Positions 16,894-26,753 are shown, numbered from the stretch's first letter. The stretch is DNA of 64,000 bases from Promethearchaeota archaeon (GCA_019058445.1 JAHPZA010000007.1:20129-84128); one strand, 5' to 3'. Made by a program: numbers and translations. The notes: generated by a model not told the origin, from the letters alone.

Positions 16894-18429
16894 ATGAGAG
16901 CACGTAATAAAACTGTAGTTATGTCAAAGGTTGAAAATTGGATTCAGAAAGGATCAAAATATGTCGAATTAGGTGATTTCAAAAGTGCTATTGAAATTTT
17001 TCAAAAAGGATTAAAAGATGAGCCAGAGAATGAGAAACTTTTACTCAATCTTGGGAATTTATATGATGATATAGGGGATTATAATAAAGCAATTGACGTA
17101 TATAAAAAAATTTTAGGGATGGATGATCAAAATAAAACTGTTTGGTATAATTTAGGAAATTCCTTAAGGAAAAATAAAGAATTTTACTCTGCTATTAAAG
17201 CGTATAAAAGAGTTATTGAAATAGACGTTTACCAATTGAATGCATGGAATAATCTAGGTTGTGTTTATTACGAGATTGGAGAAAAAGAAAATGCTATTGA
17301 TATACTCAAAAAAACTTTAAATGTAGATTCAAATTACAAATTAGCCTGGTATAACCTTGCTTGTATATATTCCCAAATGCGAGAGTATGATAAATCTATT
17401 CAAATTTTTAAAAAAGCAATAGAAATTGATCCAGGATACAAAAAGGCATGGGATAAGCTAGAGATTGTTTATAAGAGAAAAAATGAATTCACATTTGATT
17501 TAAAAAATATAAAAATTCTTAGGGGTGGAGATTGGAAAGTTGAAGGAGATAACAGTATTTTTTATTTTAAAGTAAAAATAATAAATAACTCACAATATCT
17601 TCTTTCTAATATCCAAATAATACTCACTTCAAAACCTAAAGGATTGAAAATAAAACGTGATAGAATTCAAATCGAATCACTTAATCCTCATTCATTTATT
17701 GCTCCAAGATTTAAATTTAAGGCGAAAGAAAGCTGTGTAGGAGAAATAATAAAGGGAATGACATTATTTATTGATTATCTTGGAAATAGTCATACAATTG
17801 AAATTAAACCATTTAGAATAAAGTATGTATGCAATTTGCTTGTCAAGAAAAAAGTTACCAAAGATGTTTTCTATGAAAAAGTATCGAAGATGGATGGCAA
17901 TAGGATATTATTTGATTGTAAAGGCCAAATTGAAGATATAAATAATATAATTTCAGATATTTTAAAAAAAAATAATTTTTATTTATTAAAACAATTACCA
18001 GATTATCAAAAAGGAGGTTATAGAAAATTAGAGGGTTTTGCGCAGGGAAAATATGATAATAAAGAGGTAGCACTAGCGGTTTATTTAGAACAGAAGTTAA
18101 ATGAACATACTCAACTAATAATTGATGCAATGAGTGAAGATAAAGCCAAAACAATCGATATTTTAAGAGATATAAGCTCGCAATGTAATGAGATAAAGAT
18201 TAGTACAGAATTAATTAAGGAATACACATCGAAAATAGAGGAAATATTTGAAAGGGTTGACGATCTCGAGTCTTTTCTGATTAAAAATCTCGGTTCAGAT
18301 TGGACAAAAGTGAGATATGCTTGGCAAGAATATAAAGAAGGTATAATAGACAAAAAACAATTAATTAAAGAATTTATTAAAGTATTAGGCAAAAAATTCA
18401 TTCTAGCTTTAGTTAAGAAGTTTATCTAG
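16894..18429 (+). CDS. TPR protein with beta-sandwich plus platform C-terminus
   Basis: 511 residues. Residues about 18-195 are five tandem tetratricopeptide repeats (for example AWNNLGCVYYEIGEKENAI, AWYNLACIYSQMREYDKSI). Residues about 210-305 look like an Ig-type beta sandwich (FYFKVKIINNSQYLLSNI ... NPHSFIAPRFKFKAKE), followed by an alpha/beta domain (about 310-420) and a helical tail. Sandwich plus platform is the arrangement of adaptin and coatomer appendages, but this is inference. M10 (16921) is an alternative start. It precedes the membrane ATPase operon by about 130 bases. Confidence 0.7.
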   Translation: MRARNKTVVMSKVENWIQKGSKYVELGDFKSAIEIFQKGLKDEPENEKLLLNLGNLYDDIGDYNKAIDVYKKILGMDDQNKTVWYNLGNSLRKNKEFYSAIKAYKRVIEIDVYQLNAWNNLGCVYYEIGEKENAIDILKKTLNVDSNYKLAWYNLACIYSQMREYDKSIQIFKKAIEIDPGYKKAWDKLEIVYKRKNEFTFDLKNIKILRGGDWKVEGDNSIFYFKVKIINNSQYLLSNIQIILTSKPKGLKIKRDRIQIESLNPHSFIAPRFKFKAKESCVGEIIKGMTLFIDYLGNSHTIEIKPFRIKYVCNLLVKKKVTKDVFYEKVSKMDGNRILFDCKGQIEDINNIISDILKKNNFYLLKQLPDYQKGGYRKLEGFAQGKYDNKEVALAVYLEQKLNEHTQLIIDAMSEDKAKTIDILRDISSQCNEIKISTELIKEYTSKIEEIFERVDDLESFLIKNLGSDWTKVRYAWQEYKEGIIDKKQLIKEFIKVLGKKFILALVKKFI

Positions 18430-18430
18430 A

Positions 18431-18439
18431 TTTTTTTTT
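18431..18439 (+). terminator. Poly-T terminator after TPR gene
   Basis: Nine T two bases after the TPR gene stop; no stem. It suggests the ATPase gene downstream has its own promoter. Confidence 0.4.
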
Positions 18440-18560
18440 CACTTATATTTTGCCTATTATAGTTTATTTTTAATTTAAAGGATAAATCTTCAATCTAATT
18501 TTTACTAAACTTAGAACTGAAATTTTTAATGTAGATATTATTCTTTATCTAATACGGATT

Positions 18561-21443
18561 TTGTCGGAGTTTTTATATTTAATTCTAAATTATTTTATAA
18601 AATTTAGCAGATTAATGATTTTTTTTTCTAAATATCTTATAATTCTCTTAGGTTTTTTAGTATTTTTTCTTCTCCTAACACCATTCTATTTAAGAATTAA
18701 GGAAAAGAGGGAGAAAACAAGAGCTTATGAACTATATTATTTGTTTCTAGGTATTTTGATATACATTTTTTCTTTTTTAGAAACAGTTATATATCCACTT
18801 TCGGATAATTCACCCTTTCTATTAATAATTGAATTAGAAATGGTTTTCATTTTATTTCTTTTCAACATACTGTATTATTTTAGTCAACAAAACGCTCAAG
18901 ATGAATGGACTACTATTTTATATCTAAGTATTATCATTTTACTTTCTCACATAGTTATTTGTGGAATTTATTTATCATTTTTAGTAGGAACTATTATTTC
19001 TCTTTTCATTGCATTGTTAAGTTTTACTATCATAATTCCATATAATAAGGACTGGAAATTAAGAGGTAATCTCATTATTTTTTCCTTATTAATTTATTAT
19101 TCACTTATAGAAAATATACTCTTTATCTCAATTATTTCATTTTGTATCACTATAACACTTGTTTCCCTTGTACACGATGAGATCCGCTTAAGAATTGTAG
19201 CTGTATATCCGGGATTGATAATAATTCTTAAGCGTATAATCTTTAGACCTAAAATCCTTATGAATAAATTTAGCATTATTTCAGATATAGAAAAACCTAA
19301 GAATTTAAATACAAATAAAAAAGTTAAGTTTTTCCAAGTAAAAGTTAAAATAATCCAGAGAAAACTTGAACAAGAACAAGATCCGTTAAATCTATATCAA
19401 TTGAATGAAAGAAGTTTTTTAATTGATCTTCTCCCAGTAAAAGCCACTTATGTTCTTGAAATTATATCTCATAAAAAATTTTCCTTATCATTTATAACAA
19501 AACATAGGAATAAAGAAAAAGCTCACGAACAAGGTTTAACGATATTAACTAAATTAAAAAGTCTTTATGAGGGAATTGATGGGGAAATAAGCGTTATTAA
19601 AATCTCTAGCAAGGAAATCTACAAAAAGGATCGATATTGGGAAATTAAAATCCCCAAACCACCATTCATAGAGAAAATGACGTTTATTAGGGATATTATA
19701 AATCTTTTTGATTTAAATGAAGAAAAAATAGAGATTTATATCATGTGGAAGCGAGTCTCATCATTAAACCAATTTAGAATAAAAAAAATACGAGAGGATG
19801 TAAGAAATATAAAATTTAATGATGCAGATGAGAAGGAGAATTTCTTAGAAATGTGGCAAGGAGATCTTTATAAATTGAGAATTTTTTTCACTTTCAAAGT
19901 CTTTGAAAAAGATGTCAGATTAAGAAATCAAAAAATCCGAGAAATTGAAGCCATGCTAAAGACTCTCGCTATGTCAAGTAGAAATGAGACTAAGATAGCT
20001 AAAATTAAAAAAGCTTCACCTTTTGCAAATGCAAACATCATAAGTAATAGATTATATGGAGGTCGCTATATAACATCTAAAAGCTTGGACTTTGATGTTC
20101 TTCATGGAATTCCTTTACCTCGATCTTACGCATTGGAAGATGAGAATATTATTAATTTGGATGTAGAAGACCATGATTTAAATTATATTTTAATTGGAAA
20201 TTATATTAGAAATGGACGGGTTTCAGAAAAAAAGATTCCAATTCATAAAAATATATTTAGTCAATCAGTTTTAATAGGTGGGCAACCGGGTTCAGGAAAG
20301 ACTTACCTTTTGAGCCAAATTACAAAAGAATTTTATACCAAATGTCCAGATATTGGGATAATGATTATTAATTTAGGAAAAGGGAATCAAGAATTACTTT
20401 ACAAATTTGATAAAATTTATAAATATGGGAAATCAAATTTAAGAGTTCCTTATTTTATCAGGGGAAAATTTCCAAGAAGGAGTTTACAAGAAACTGCTAA
20501 GTATTTAGTTGCTGCGGTTGGGTTAAAAAACATTGTTGAGATAAATATGTTTAATGTAATGCAATTATTTGAACAAAAAAGGGGACAGCCCAAAACTGCT
20601 AAAGTACTTTTTAATAATTTATTAAAATACTTTGAATTTCGACCATATCATTCCAAATTTCAAACAAATATCATAAGAGCGATAGAAAATCGAGTTCTGA
20701 GTATGTTATCAGATATGAGACTAGAAAAAACATTAGAATTATATAATAATCCCTATAAAATGCCATCATGGTTTGAGGAATGGCGAAAGGGTAAAAAAGT
20801 ATATATTGATTTATCTAGTTGCACAATCTATGAAAAAAGACTATTATGTAATGCAATTTTTCAAATTGTTCGATCTTGTGTACCAGATAAGGAGGAAGGT
20901 AATCTAAAAAACATCATTCTTCTAGATGAAGCACATCAAATCTTAGAAAAGCCTTCTTTACCTGCTGATCCTGACGATGATGATTATATTAGCAGACAAT
21001 CGTTAAAGGATATTTTTAATGAATTATTAAGGGAATTTCGTTCTAAGGGCGTTTCATTTATAATATCAGACCAAACACCATATACTTTATTCGATTGTGC
21101 GACAATATTGCCCAGTTTAAAATTTCTTTTCAGATTAGGACATTTATCGGCGTCTATTATGGGTTCAAATGAAAAAGAAGAAGCTCTTTTACCAGAACAA
21201 GAAAATAGACATTTTATCGTAGTAAACGGTGTAACTGGCGAAAAATATAGAGGAAAAACTCTTGATTTGCCCATTCCAACAAGATTATATAATAAAAGGA
21301 AGCAATTTGAAAGGGAATATGAAAATACAAACAAATTTTGTCAATTTTGTCATCAGATCATAGATATTGATGCTGTTTTCTGTCATAGATGTGGGAGCAA
21401 ATTAATTTATGATACCTTTATAAATTCAAATTCAAAATTATAG
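18561..21443 (+). CDS. Membrane-anchored HerA/FtsK-like ATPase with C-terminal zinc ribbon
   Basis: 960 residues. The first ~240 hold about seven hydrophobic helices. A middle region of about 250-500 is mixed alpha/beta. A RecA-like ATPase domain follows with Walker A GQPGSGKT near residue 575 and Walker B NIILLDEAH near 783, then FIISDQTP, a sensor-like motif as in HerA, VirB4 and VirD4 proteins. A zinc ribbon (CQFC ... CHRCG) closes the protein. Such ATPases pump DNA or protein through a ring. The start is TTG; an ATG at 18615 (MIFFSKYLII) is an alternative. It is followed after 13 bases by two partner genes. Confidence 0.82.
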   Translation: MSEFLYLILNYFIKFSRLMIFFSKYLIILLGFLVFFLLLTPFYLRIKEKREKTRAYELYYLFLGILIYIFSFLETVIYPLSDNSPFLLIIELEMVFILFLFNILYYFSQQNAQDEWTTILYLSIIILLSHIVICGIYLSFLVGTIISLFIALLSFTIIIPYNKDWKLRGNLIIFSLLIYYSLIENILFISIISFCITITLVSLVHDEIRLRIVAVYPGLIIILKRIIFRPKILMNKFSIISDIEKPKNLNTNKKVKFFQVKVKIIQRKLEQEQDPLNLYQLNERSFLIDLLPVKATYVLEIISHKKFSLSFITKHRNKEKAHEQGLTILTKLKSLYEGIDGEISVIKISSKEIYKKDRYWEIKIPKPPFIEKMTFIRDIINLFDLNEEKIEIYIMWKRVSSLNQFRIKKIREDVRNIKFNDADEKENFLEMWQGDLYKLRIFFTFKVFEKDVRLRNQKIREIEAMLKTLAMSSRNETKIAKIKKASPFANANIISNRLYGGRYITSKSLDFDVLHGIPLPRSYALEDENIINLDVEDHDLNYILIGNYIRNGRVSEKKIPIHKNIFSQSVLIGGQPGSGKTYLLSQITKEFYTKCPDIGIMIINLGKGNQELLYKFDKIYKYGKSNLRVPYFIRGKFPRRSLQETAKYLVAAVGLKNIVEINMFNVMQLFEQKRGQPKTAKVLFNNLLKYFEFRPYHSKFQTNIIRAIENRVLSMLSDMRLEKTLELYNNPYKMPSWFEEWRKGKKVYIDLSSCTIYEKRLLCNAIFQIVRSCVPDKEEGNLKNIILLDEAHQILEKPSLPADPDDDDYISRQSLKDIFNELLREFRSKGVSFIISDQTPYTLFDCATILPSLKFLFRLGHLSASIMGSNEKEEALLPEQENRHFIVVNGVTGEKYRGKTLDLPIPTRLYNKRKQFEREYENTNKFCQFCHQIIDIDAVFCHRCGSKLIYDTFINSNSKL

Positions 21444-21456
21444 TAGGTAATATATT

Positions 21457-22143
21457 ATGAGTGAAATAAATAGTGATGAATATGAGGAATACGAGGAATA
21501 TGAAGGAGAGCAAGATGAATCAGAAGAAAATGAACAAAATAAAGAACTTCAAGTGGATTATGGATATGATCAAGAAAAAGAACAAGAAGATAAACTTAAA
21601 GTAGATTATGGATACGATCAAGAAAAAGAACAAGAAGATAAGCTCCAAGTAGATTATGGATGCGATCAACAAGAAGAACAAAAAAAAAAAGATCATATTG
21701 ATAAAAAAAATAATGAAATAAGATCAGAAGAAGATAAATTCAAATCAGAAAAAGGAGCTTTATTTGGAGGAGAAAAATCGAAGGAGAATTTATACAAGAC
21801 TAATAATAATATTACAGAAAAGGATAAAATTAAGGATTTAGAAGAAAAAAAAAATGAGTCAGAAAACAAAATAAAAAACCAGAAAAAACAAAGTTCTAAA
21901 GATAAAAGGGGTAAAAGAGGTAAAAGAGGCAGAAGAGGCAAGCGTGGACGTCGAGGGAAGAGTGGTAAGTCTAAAGGAGGTATGTTAGATTTTAGAACAT
22001 TAAAAAAAGAGAAAAAGGAAGAGAAGAAAAAACGAGGAGTATTTAAGAAAACAGAGGAAGAAATAAAAGAAGAAATTAGAAAAGAAATATATAAACAACT
22101 TCAAGATGAACAAATTAAGAGAAAGGCAGGTATATTAAGATGA
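21457..22143 (+). CDS. Low-complexity charged protein with acidic repeats and basic tract
   Basis: 228 residues with almost no hydrophobic core. The acidic N-terminus contains three copies of a 16-residue unit (VDYGYDQEKEQEDKLK and variants). The middle is K/E-rich, and a strongly basic stretch near 150-170 alternates G, K and R (KRGKRGRRGKRGRRGKSGKS). A helical K/E C-terminus follows. It may be a disordered linker or nucleic-acid- or membrane-binding adaptor (inference). It lies 13 bases after the ATPase and overlaps the next gene by four bases (ATGA), so all three should be co-translated. Confidence 0.75.
   Translation: MSEINSDEYEEYEEYEGEQDESEENEQNKELQVDYGYDQEKEQEDKLKVDYGYDQEKEQEDKLQVDYGCDQQEEQKKKDHIDKKNNEIRSEEDKFKSEKGALFGGEKSKENLYKTNNNITEKDKIKDLEEKKNESENKIKNQKKQSSKDKRGKRGKRGRRGKRGRRGKSGKSKGGMLDFRTLKKEKKEEKKKRGVFKKTEEEIKEEIRKEIYKQLQDEQIKRKAGILR
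21553..21684 (+). repeat. 48-base tandem repeat in coding sequence
   Basis: Two full copies (21553-21600, 21601-21648) and one partial, diverged copy (21649-21684) of a 48-base unit, each encoding VDYG(Y/C)DQ followed by E/K-rich residues. The unit length keeps the frame. Confidence 0.85.
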
Positions 22144-23045
22144 AAAGAGGTCAATCTGTTTCAGAGGGATTAAAGCAATACAAAAAAACGATGTCAGAAA
22201 AATTTAGTGATTGGAAAGAAGATTCTTATGGGCCTTGGAAAGAAGAGACCTATAAGCCATGGAAAAAAGAATTTTCTAAGAATGTGAAACGATTTAATAA
22301 ACAATTCAAAAAGATGCTTGTCCGTTGGAAGAGGAATATGTTAGAAAAATATAAGCAATGGCGTAAGAATAAGGTAAAAAGAGAAGCAGGGTTGCAGATA
22401 AAAATAAAAAACATAGAAAAGGTGGAAATAGGGAATAAAAAGATCAATTACCATAATCATCTCAATTATTTCCCTTCAAATGAGGGGCCTACAGAATTTG
22501 AGTATCAGAATATTCGAGAGAGAAATACGTTTCCTGTAAGAAATCAATATCCGGAAATTGAAGATCGATATTATTATGAGAAAACTGCATACAATTTGGA
22601 TGAAGATATTAGATCACAGAAATATTTAGGATATGATCGAGGAAAGGGAATTCAAAAAAATGTTGATTTTAATAGTTTATTTCGGGATTTTGCCCTAATT
22701 CAGGATTTACTGAGAACGAAATCACATCAAGAAATTTTTATTAAATGTCGTTATTTAATTGAGTCTTTTCTCGAGAAAATTGCGGATATGATTGGAATTC
22801 AATATAGAAATGTCCAACATTTCTTAGCAAGCTTAACAAATATGAATCTTAAGAGAAAATTCATATTCTATGATGAGATTATTGGGTATACTAAGTTTTT
22901 AAATGCAAATCTACATAATGTAGATAGGTTCATGGCTCACTCAATTTATATCCTTACGAAAAGAATTATTAACAAATTAGAAAGCATTTTGAGTAGAAAA
23001 TCGAATAATAATTTTTATTCAGAATATGGAGAAATCTTTCATTAA
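22140..23045 (+). CDS. W/K-rich protein with helical C-terminal domain, ATPase-operon partner
   Basis: 301 residues. The N-terminal 80 are basic and carry tryptophan-spaced repeats (FSDWKEDSYGPWKEE, TYKPWKKEF, LVRWKRN, YKQWRKN). A linker with tyrosines follows. The last 115 residues (from FRDFALIQDLLRTK) are a hydrophobic-patterned helical domain with the conserved look of a HEPN or four-helix fold, but no RxxxxH catalytic motif is seen. Start overlaps the preceding stop. No family recognised; operon context ties it to the membrane ATPase. It ends before a T-rich stretch. Confidence 0.7.
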   Translation: MKRGQSVSEGLKQYKKTMSEKFSDWKEDSYGPWKEETYKPWKKEFSKNVKRFNKQFKKMLVRWKRNMLEKYKQWRKNKVKREAGLQIKIKNIEKVEIGNKKINYHNHLNYFPSNEGPTEFEYQNIRERNTFPVRNQYPEIEDRYYYEKTAYNLDEDIRSQKYLGYDRGKGIQKNVDFNSLFRDFALIQDLLRTKSHQEIFIKCRYLIESFLEKIADMIGIQYRNVQHFLASLTNMNLKRKFIFYDEIIGYTKFLNANLHNVDRFMAHSIYILTKRIINKLESILSRKSNNNFYSEYGEIFH

Positions 23046-23160
23046 TACTCAACTGATTCAATTCAATTTTTTTTATTACTTATCTTTAAAGCTTGTTGTA
23101 GTTTAAATAATTTAAATCCAAATATAGAGTATATTATTTAGCTAAAATTATCAGATTATT

Positions 23161-23496
23161 ATGACTCAAGAATATAAAAATTGTCCTCGTTGCAATGGGA
23201 AGAAGATTGTAGATTTAGATAACAAAATAAAATGTTTAGATTGTAAGTTAACGTTTGATAAAAAAATCATTAAGTTAATTGAAGATAAAGCATATATCTT
23301 GGCAAATGAGGAAAATGAGGAAATTCTTAAGGAAATATTAGATTCTAAAAATATTAATGAATTTATAGATTTGTTAAATGAAGTTGATGGAAATTTTTCA
23401 CACTGCCCCTATTGTTTTGGAAAAATAGAAAAACAGCTTAAAATTTGTCCCTCTTGCGGAATTTTCTTAGAAGATTATGCAAAAATTAAGAATTAG
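23161..23496 (+). CDS. Double zinc-ribbon protein
   Basis: 111 residues with two zinc ribbons: CPRC ... CLDC at the N-terminus and CPYC ... CPSCG at the C-terminus, separated by a charged helix. Probably a nucleic-acid or protein-binding adaptor. It may be co-oriented with, but is more than 100 bases from, the ATPase operon. Confidence 0.65.
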   Translation: MTQEYKNCPRCNGKKIVDLDNKIKCLDCKLTFDKKIIKLIEDKAYILANEENEEILKEILDSKNINEFIDLLNEVDGNFSHCPYCFGKIEKQLKICPSCGIFLEDYAKIKN

Positions 23497-23597
23497 CAAA
23501 ATTATGATAATTTATACTAATTTAGAATTTTAAATTTTCTTTCCAATGTAACACTAGTTTTGTCGGGATTTTTATAGCTATATTTAGAACTAAATCG

Positions 23598-24212
23598 ATG
23601 ATATCTCAGGAAAATTCAGATTCTTCGGACCCATTTTCCGTTTTTCAATCGGTAAATGACGCCATAGTGGGAATATTAGTCCCATTTAACGAGATTTGTA
23701 TCAATATTTTTCGTTTTGGAAACTGGATTTTATTTCTTATTTTTATATTTTTAGGAGTAAATCTATTAATGAGTGCCCATGAAAAAGAAACTGAAGAAAG
23801 AATTCACGGAAAAAACTTAGAGTATATTCAAAAAAGAGGTCGTATTGGATCTTTTATTTTAATTTTAATAGCCATTGGTTTCTTATTCAAAGGACTAACG
23901 ATACTAACGATAATTAGCTTTAGTTCATTTTCAGCTCCGCCCGTTTTTCGATGGCTAAAATGTCAATATCTATATAATAATATAAGTACGTTAGAGGACC
24001 TGAAAAAGTATGATGTCTTTGAAGTAAGTTTATTTCTATTTATTAGTTTAGTGTCTTTCATTTCAATAATTCTAATTAGTTTTGGTATTTATCTTCTTCT
24101 TTTTAATAAGAGAATTCTTAGAACACATTATAAAGCTTGTTCATTCATTGTTATTGGAGTTATTTTAGCTTGTATCTTTGGGATTACTCCAGGATTACTC
24201 CTAACTTTGTGA
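23598..24212 (+). CDS. Four-TM membrane protein
   Basis: 204 residues with hydrophobic helices at about 38-58, 80-108, 148-168 and 180-202; a charged cytosolic loop (HEKETEERIHGKNLEY) follows helix 1. No catalytic motif; family unknown. Starts ATG after an AT-rich promoter-like stretch. Confidence 0.6.
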   Translation: MISQENSDSSDPFSVFQSVNDAIVGILVPFNEICINIFRFGNWILFLIFIFLGVNLLMSAHEKETEERIHGKNLEYIQKRGRIGSFILILIAIGFLFKGLTILTIISFSSFSAPPVFRWLKCQYLYNNISTLEDLKKYDVFEVSLFLFISLVSFISIILISFGIYLLLFNKRILRTHYKACSFIVIGVILACIFGITPGLLLTL

Positions 24213-24251
24213 GATGTTCATAAAGGAATTATGATTTAAAGCTTAATATAA

Positions 24252-24776
24252 TTATGATTTTAATTGTTTTTCATATAAATCTTTGATATATTCATTTAAT
24301 TCTTTAAATTTCATTTCATTAATCGTCGTTAATTTATCTTCTTCCCAGTTAAAGGTAGTCATACTCTTATCTGGTTTATGGTTGAATTCTAAATCTTCAT
24401 ACTTAGGTACAAAATCCTCATTAAAATCCTCTTGATCCTTAAATTCATCATCTTCTTCTATAGTGTTATCAATTGCCTCATATTCACTAAAAGATAACCT
24501 TTTTAGAAAAAAATATACTAAAATACAAAGAAAGATAAACACAAGATTACTTGGAATTACTGTTTCTGAGGTTAAAATTACATCTGTTTTATTATACAAA
24601 TTAGGAAGTGAATTTAGGATATAAAAACTCACTGATAACAATATTAACACAGTTATTACGAGCTTTAATCTGTGAAATGTAGGTTGATAAGCTTGAACTT
24701 TATAGAAAACGGCTATTGAAATAGCTAAAGCTGTAGTTAAAATAACAAATGTTAAAAATAATTCGAATGTGACCAT
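24252..24776 (-). CDS. Membrane protein with acidic cytosolic tail
   Basis: 174 residues: three hydrophobic helices in the first 90 residues, then an acidic tail (for example EEDDEFKDQEDFNEDFV) and a short helical end. Function unknown. Convergent with the four-TM protein. Confidence 0.55.
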   Translation of the reverse strand: MVTFELFLTFVILTTALAISIAVFYKVQAYQPTFHRLKLVITVLILLSVSFYILNSLPNLYNKTDVILTSETVIPSNLVFIFLCILVYFFLKRLSFSEYEAIDNTIEEDDEFKDQEDFNEDFVPKYEDLEFNHKPDKSMTTFNWEEDKLTTINEMKFKELNEYIKDLYEKQLKS

Positions 24777-25062
24777 CTCTATCTTTTTCTCTTTATGATC
24801 CTATAAATCGCCTTATCGATATCAATTAATTATTTAAAATTAAGTATAAAAAGTTCGAGATTTATCCATGGCAGTTATAAAAAGTAAGTAAATTTACTAA
24901 ACCAGTTTTTTTTTTAAATTGAGAAATTTATATTTTTATAAGATTAGACTAATTAGATCTTTTTGTCGATAATACTTCGATTTTATAATTTTCATTTTAT
25001 TATTTTACAAATGAGCTAACAGTGAGATTAAATAGATTACATAGTTTTAAGTAATAAGCAAA

Positions 25063-26589
25063 TTAATCTTTAAAATAATTAAAAATAACTTTAAGAATTA
25101 AGTCTTTAAAACATTTTAACACTTTTTCCCCTTCTAACGCGCATACTGGATACACTACTAAAGAACCATCAGGATATTTAATTTCGTTAGGTAGATTTAA
25201 GATTCTTTTAAATATATCTAATGAAATCGCATTATCTAAATCTCTCTTATTTAGTTGCACGTTTATAGGGACTCTGAGATGTCCAATGGTATTTATTAGT
25301 TCCTGAAAGCTTTGTTTGTTTTGTTCCATCTTGGAAGGATCAGAATCACCTATAAAAATCACTCCGTCAGCGCCCTCAAGGATCCGCCTGCGAGCTACCG
25401 AAAAATTTTCAAGGGCAGGAACAGTTACAATTTGAATAATTACCCCATATTTAGTATCCTCAATTTCAAACTTTAATAAAATATACTGAGAATCATGCCA
25501 CAGTGTTGAACCGTTAGTGGTTTCAATGGAATATCCTTTGGTTAAATTCATAGATGAAAATTTTTTTTGTAGTAACTTAAAATTAGAGGTTTTTCCGGAT
25601 TTAGAAGGGCCCCAAAAAATTATTCTAAATTGTAGGATTTCATCACAATTTTTTAAGCTTCGATTATCTTTAGCTTTTTCAATTTCATGATCTATATACT
25701 TAGTTAATTCTTTATATCGTTTCCTAATCGTAGCTTCGGTTACTCCAGCTGCTAAAGAAATTTCTTTTTGGGTTCTTCGTTCTCCCTCCTGTAGCGCAGC
25801 AAAATAGAGTGCCCCCCCAGCAAGCCCAGCAGGAGTTTTTCCGGCGGTGAGTCGATACTTTTTTGCTAAATTTAATATTTTCGTGGCACGATTTTTCGTA
25901 TTTTCTGAGAGATTAAGATTAGCTGCAAATTTGGGAATATAACTTAAAGGTGAACTTGCATTAAGATTTAGCTTTAATTCTCTGAAGACAAGTCTATAAC
26001 ACCGGGCTAGTTTTTTTTTCTCAATAGCAGTAAATTCCAAAAAGTCTTCAATAATTTTGGGGACATTATTAATTTTGCATGCTGTATAAATTGAAGCTAT
26101 CACAATGGCCTCAATGGATCGACCTTTAGCAAGATGCATTACTTTTCTATAAATATGAGCTGAAGATTCCTTTAGATATTTTGGCAAATTCATTTGAGAT
26201 GAGATTCTGTCTAATTGAGTCATTGCTTCCGCTAAGTTTTTCTCTTTAGGCGTATAAATCATCGATCTTTTATTCCAAGTTCTTAGCCTTTTGATTTCTC
26301 CAATCATTTTCGGACTAATTTTGTTCCCTTTAGCATCTCGATTCGATTTTCCAATGACCGTGTTTAAACCTTTATCATATTGCATTAAATTCGTTGGAGC
26401 TCCGATTCTAACTTTTTTTGCCTTATCTTCTGAGTTAAAAGCACGCCAATCAACCCCAGAATTAATAAGATGTTGCTTAATTACCAATCCACATGCGTTA
26501 CAAATGATTTCGCCGCGAAAAGCATCATTTATTAATATTTCATTCCCACATTCAGGACATATATCTGAAACTTTTTCTGCGACATTCAT
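25063..26589 (-). CDS. TFB fused to a Ras-like small GTPase
   Basis: One uninterrupted 508-residue frame. Residues 1-300 are a complete TFB: zinc ribbon C11/C14/C30/C33, B-reader and linker (GVDWRAF, RIGAPTNLMQYDKGLNTVIG), two cyclin folds and the C-terminal HTH. After a charged linker, residues 321-505 are a GTPase domain of MglA/Arf-like type: G1 GPSKSGKT at 327-334, a G3 position reading TVPALE at 389-394 (the usual glycine is alanine), G4 NKRD at 447-450 and G5-like CAL at 483-485. TFB brings RNA polymerase to promoters; the attached GTPase suggests nucleotide-controlled initiation or localisation (inference). No internal stop or frameshift is seen at the junction. Confidence 0.93.
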   Translation of the reverse strand: MNVAEKVSDICPECGNEILINDAFRGEIICNACGLVIKQHLINSGVDWRAFNSEDKAKKVRIGAPTNLMQYDKGLNTVIGKSNRDAKGNKISPKMIGEIKRLRTWNKRSMIYTPKEKNLAEAMTQLDRISSQMNLPKYLKESSAHIYRKVMHLAKGRSIEAIVIASIYTACKINNVPKIIEDFLEFTAIEKKKLARCYRLVFRELKLNLNASSPLSYIPKFAANLNLSENTKNRATKILNLAKKYRLTAGKTPAGLAGGALYFAALQEGERRTQKEISLAAGVTEATIRKRYKELTKYIDHEIEKAKDNRSLKNCDEILQFRIIFWGPSKSGKTSNFKLLQKKFSSMNLTKGYSIETTNGSTLWHDSQYILLKFEIEDTKYGVIIQIVTVPALENFSVARRRILEGADGVIFIGDSDPSKMEQNKQSFQELINTIGHLRVPINVQLNKRDLDNAISLDIFKRILNLPNEIKYPDGSLVVYPVCALEGEKVLKCFKDLILKVIFNYFKD

Positions 26590-26753
26590 TATAACTAACT
26601 TTTAACATCATATAAAATAGAAATTATAAAAAATACACGAAAATAGGTTAGACATCCAGGCTTTATTAAATTCAAGAAAATGTTTGTATAAAAACAAGTC
26701 ACTAGAAAAAGTTTAAAATTTTTTCTTTAAATAGGCTTAAAATACAGAAGGAT

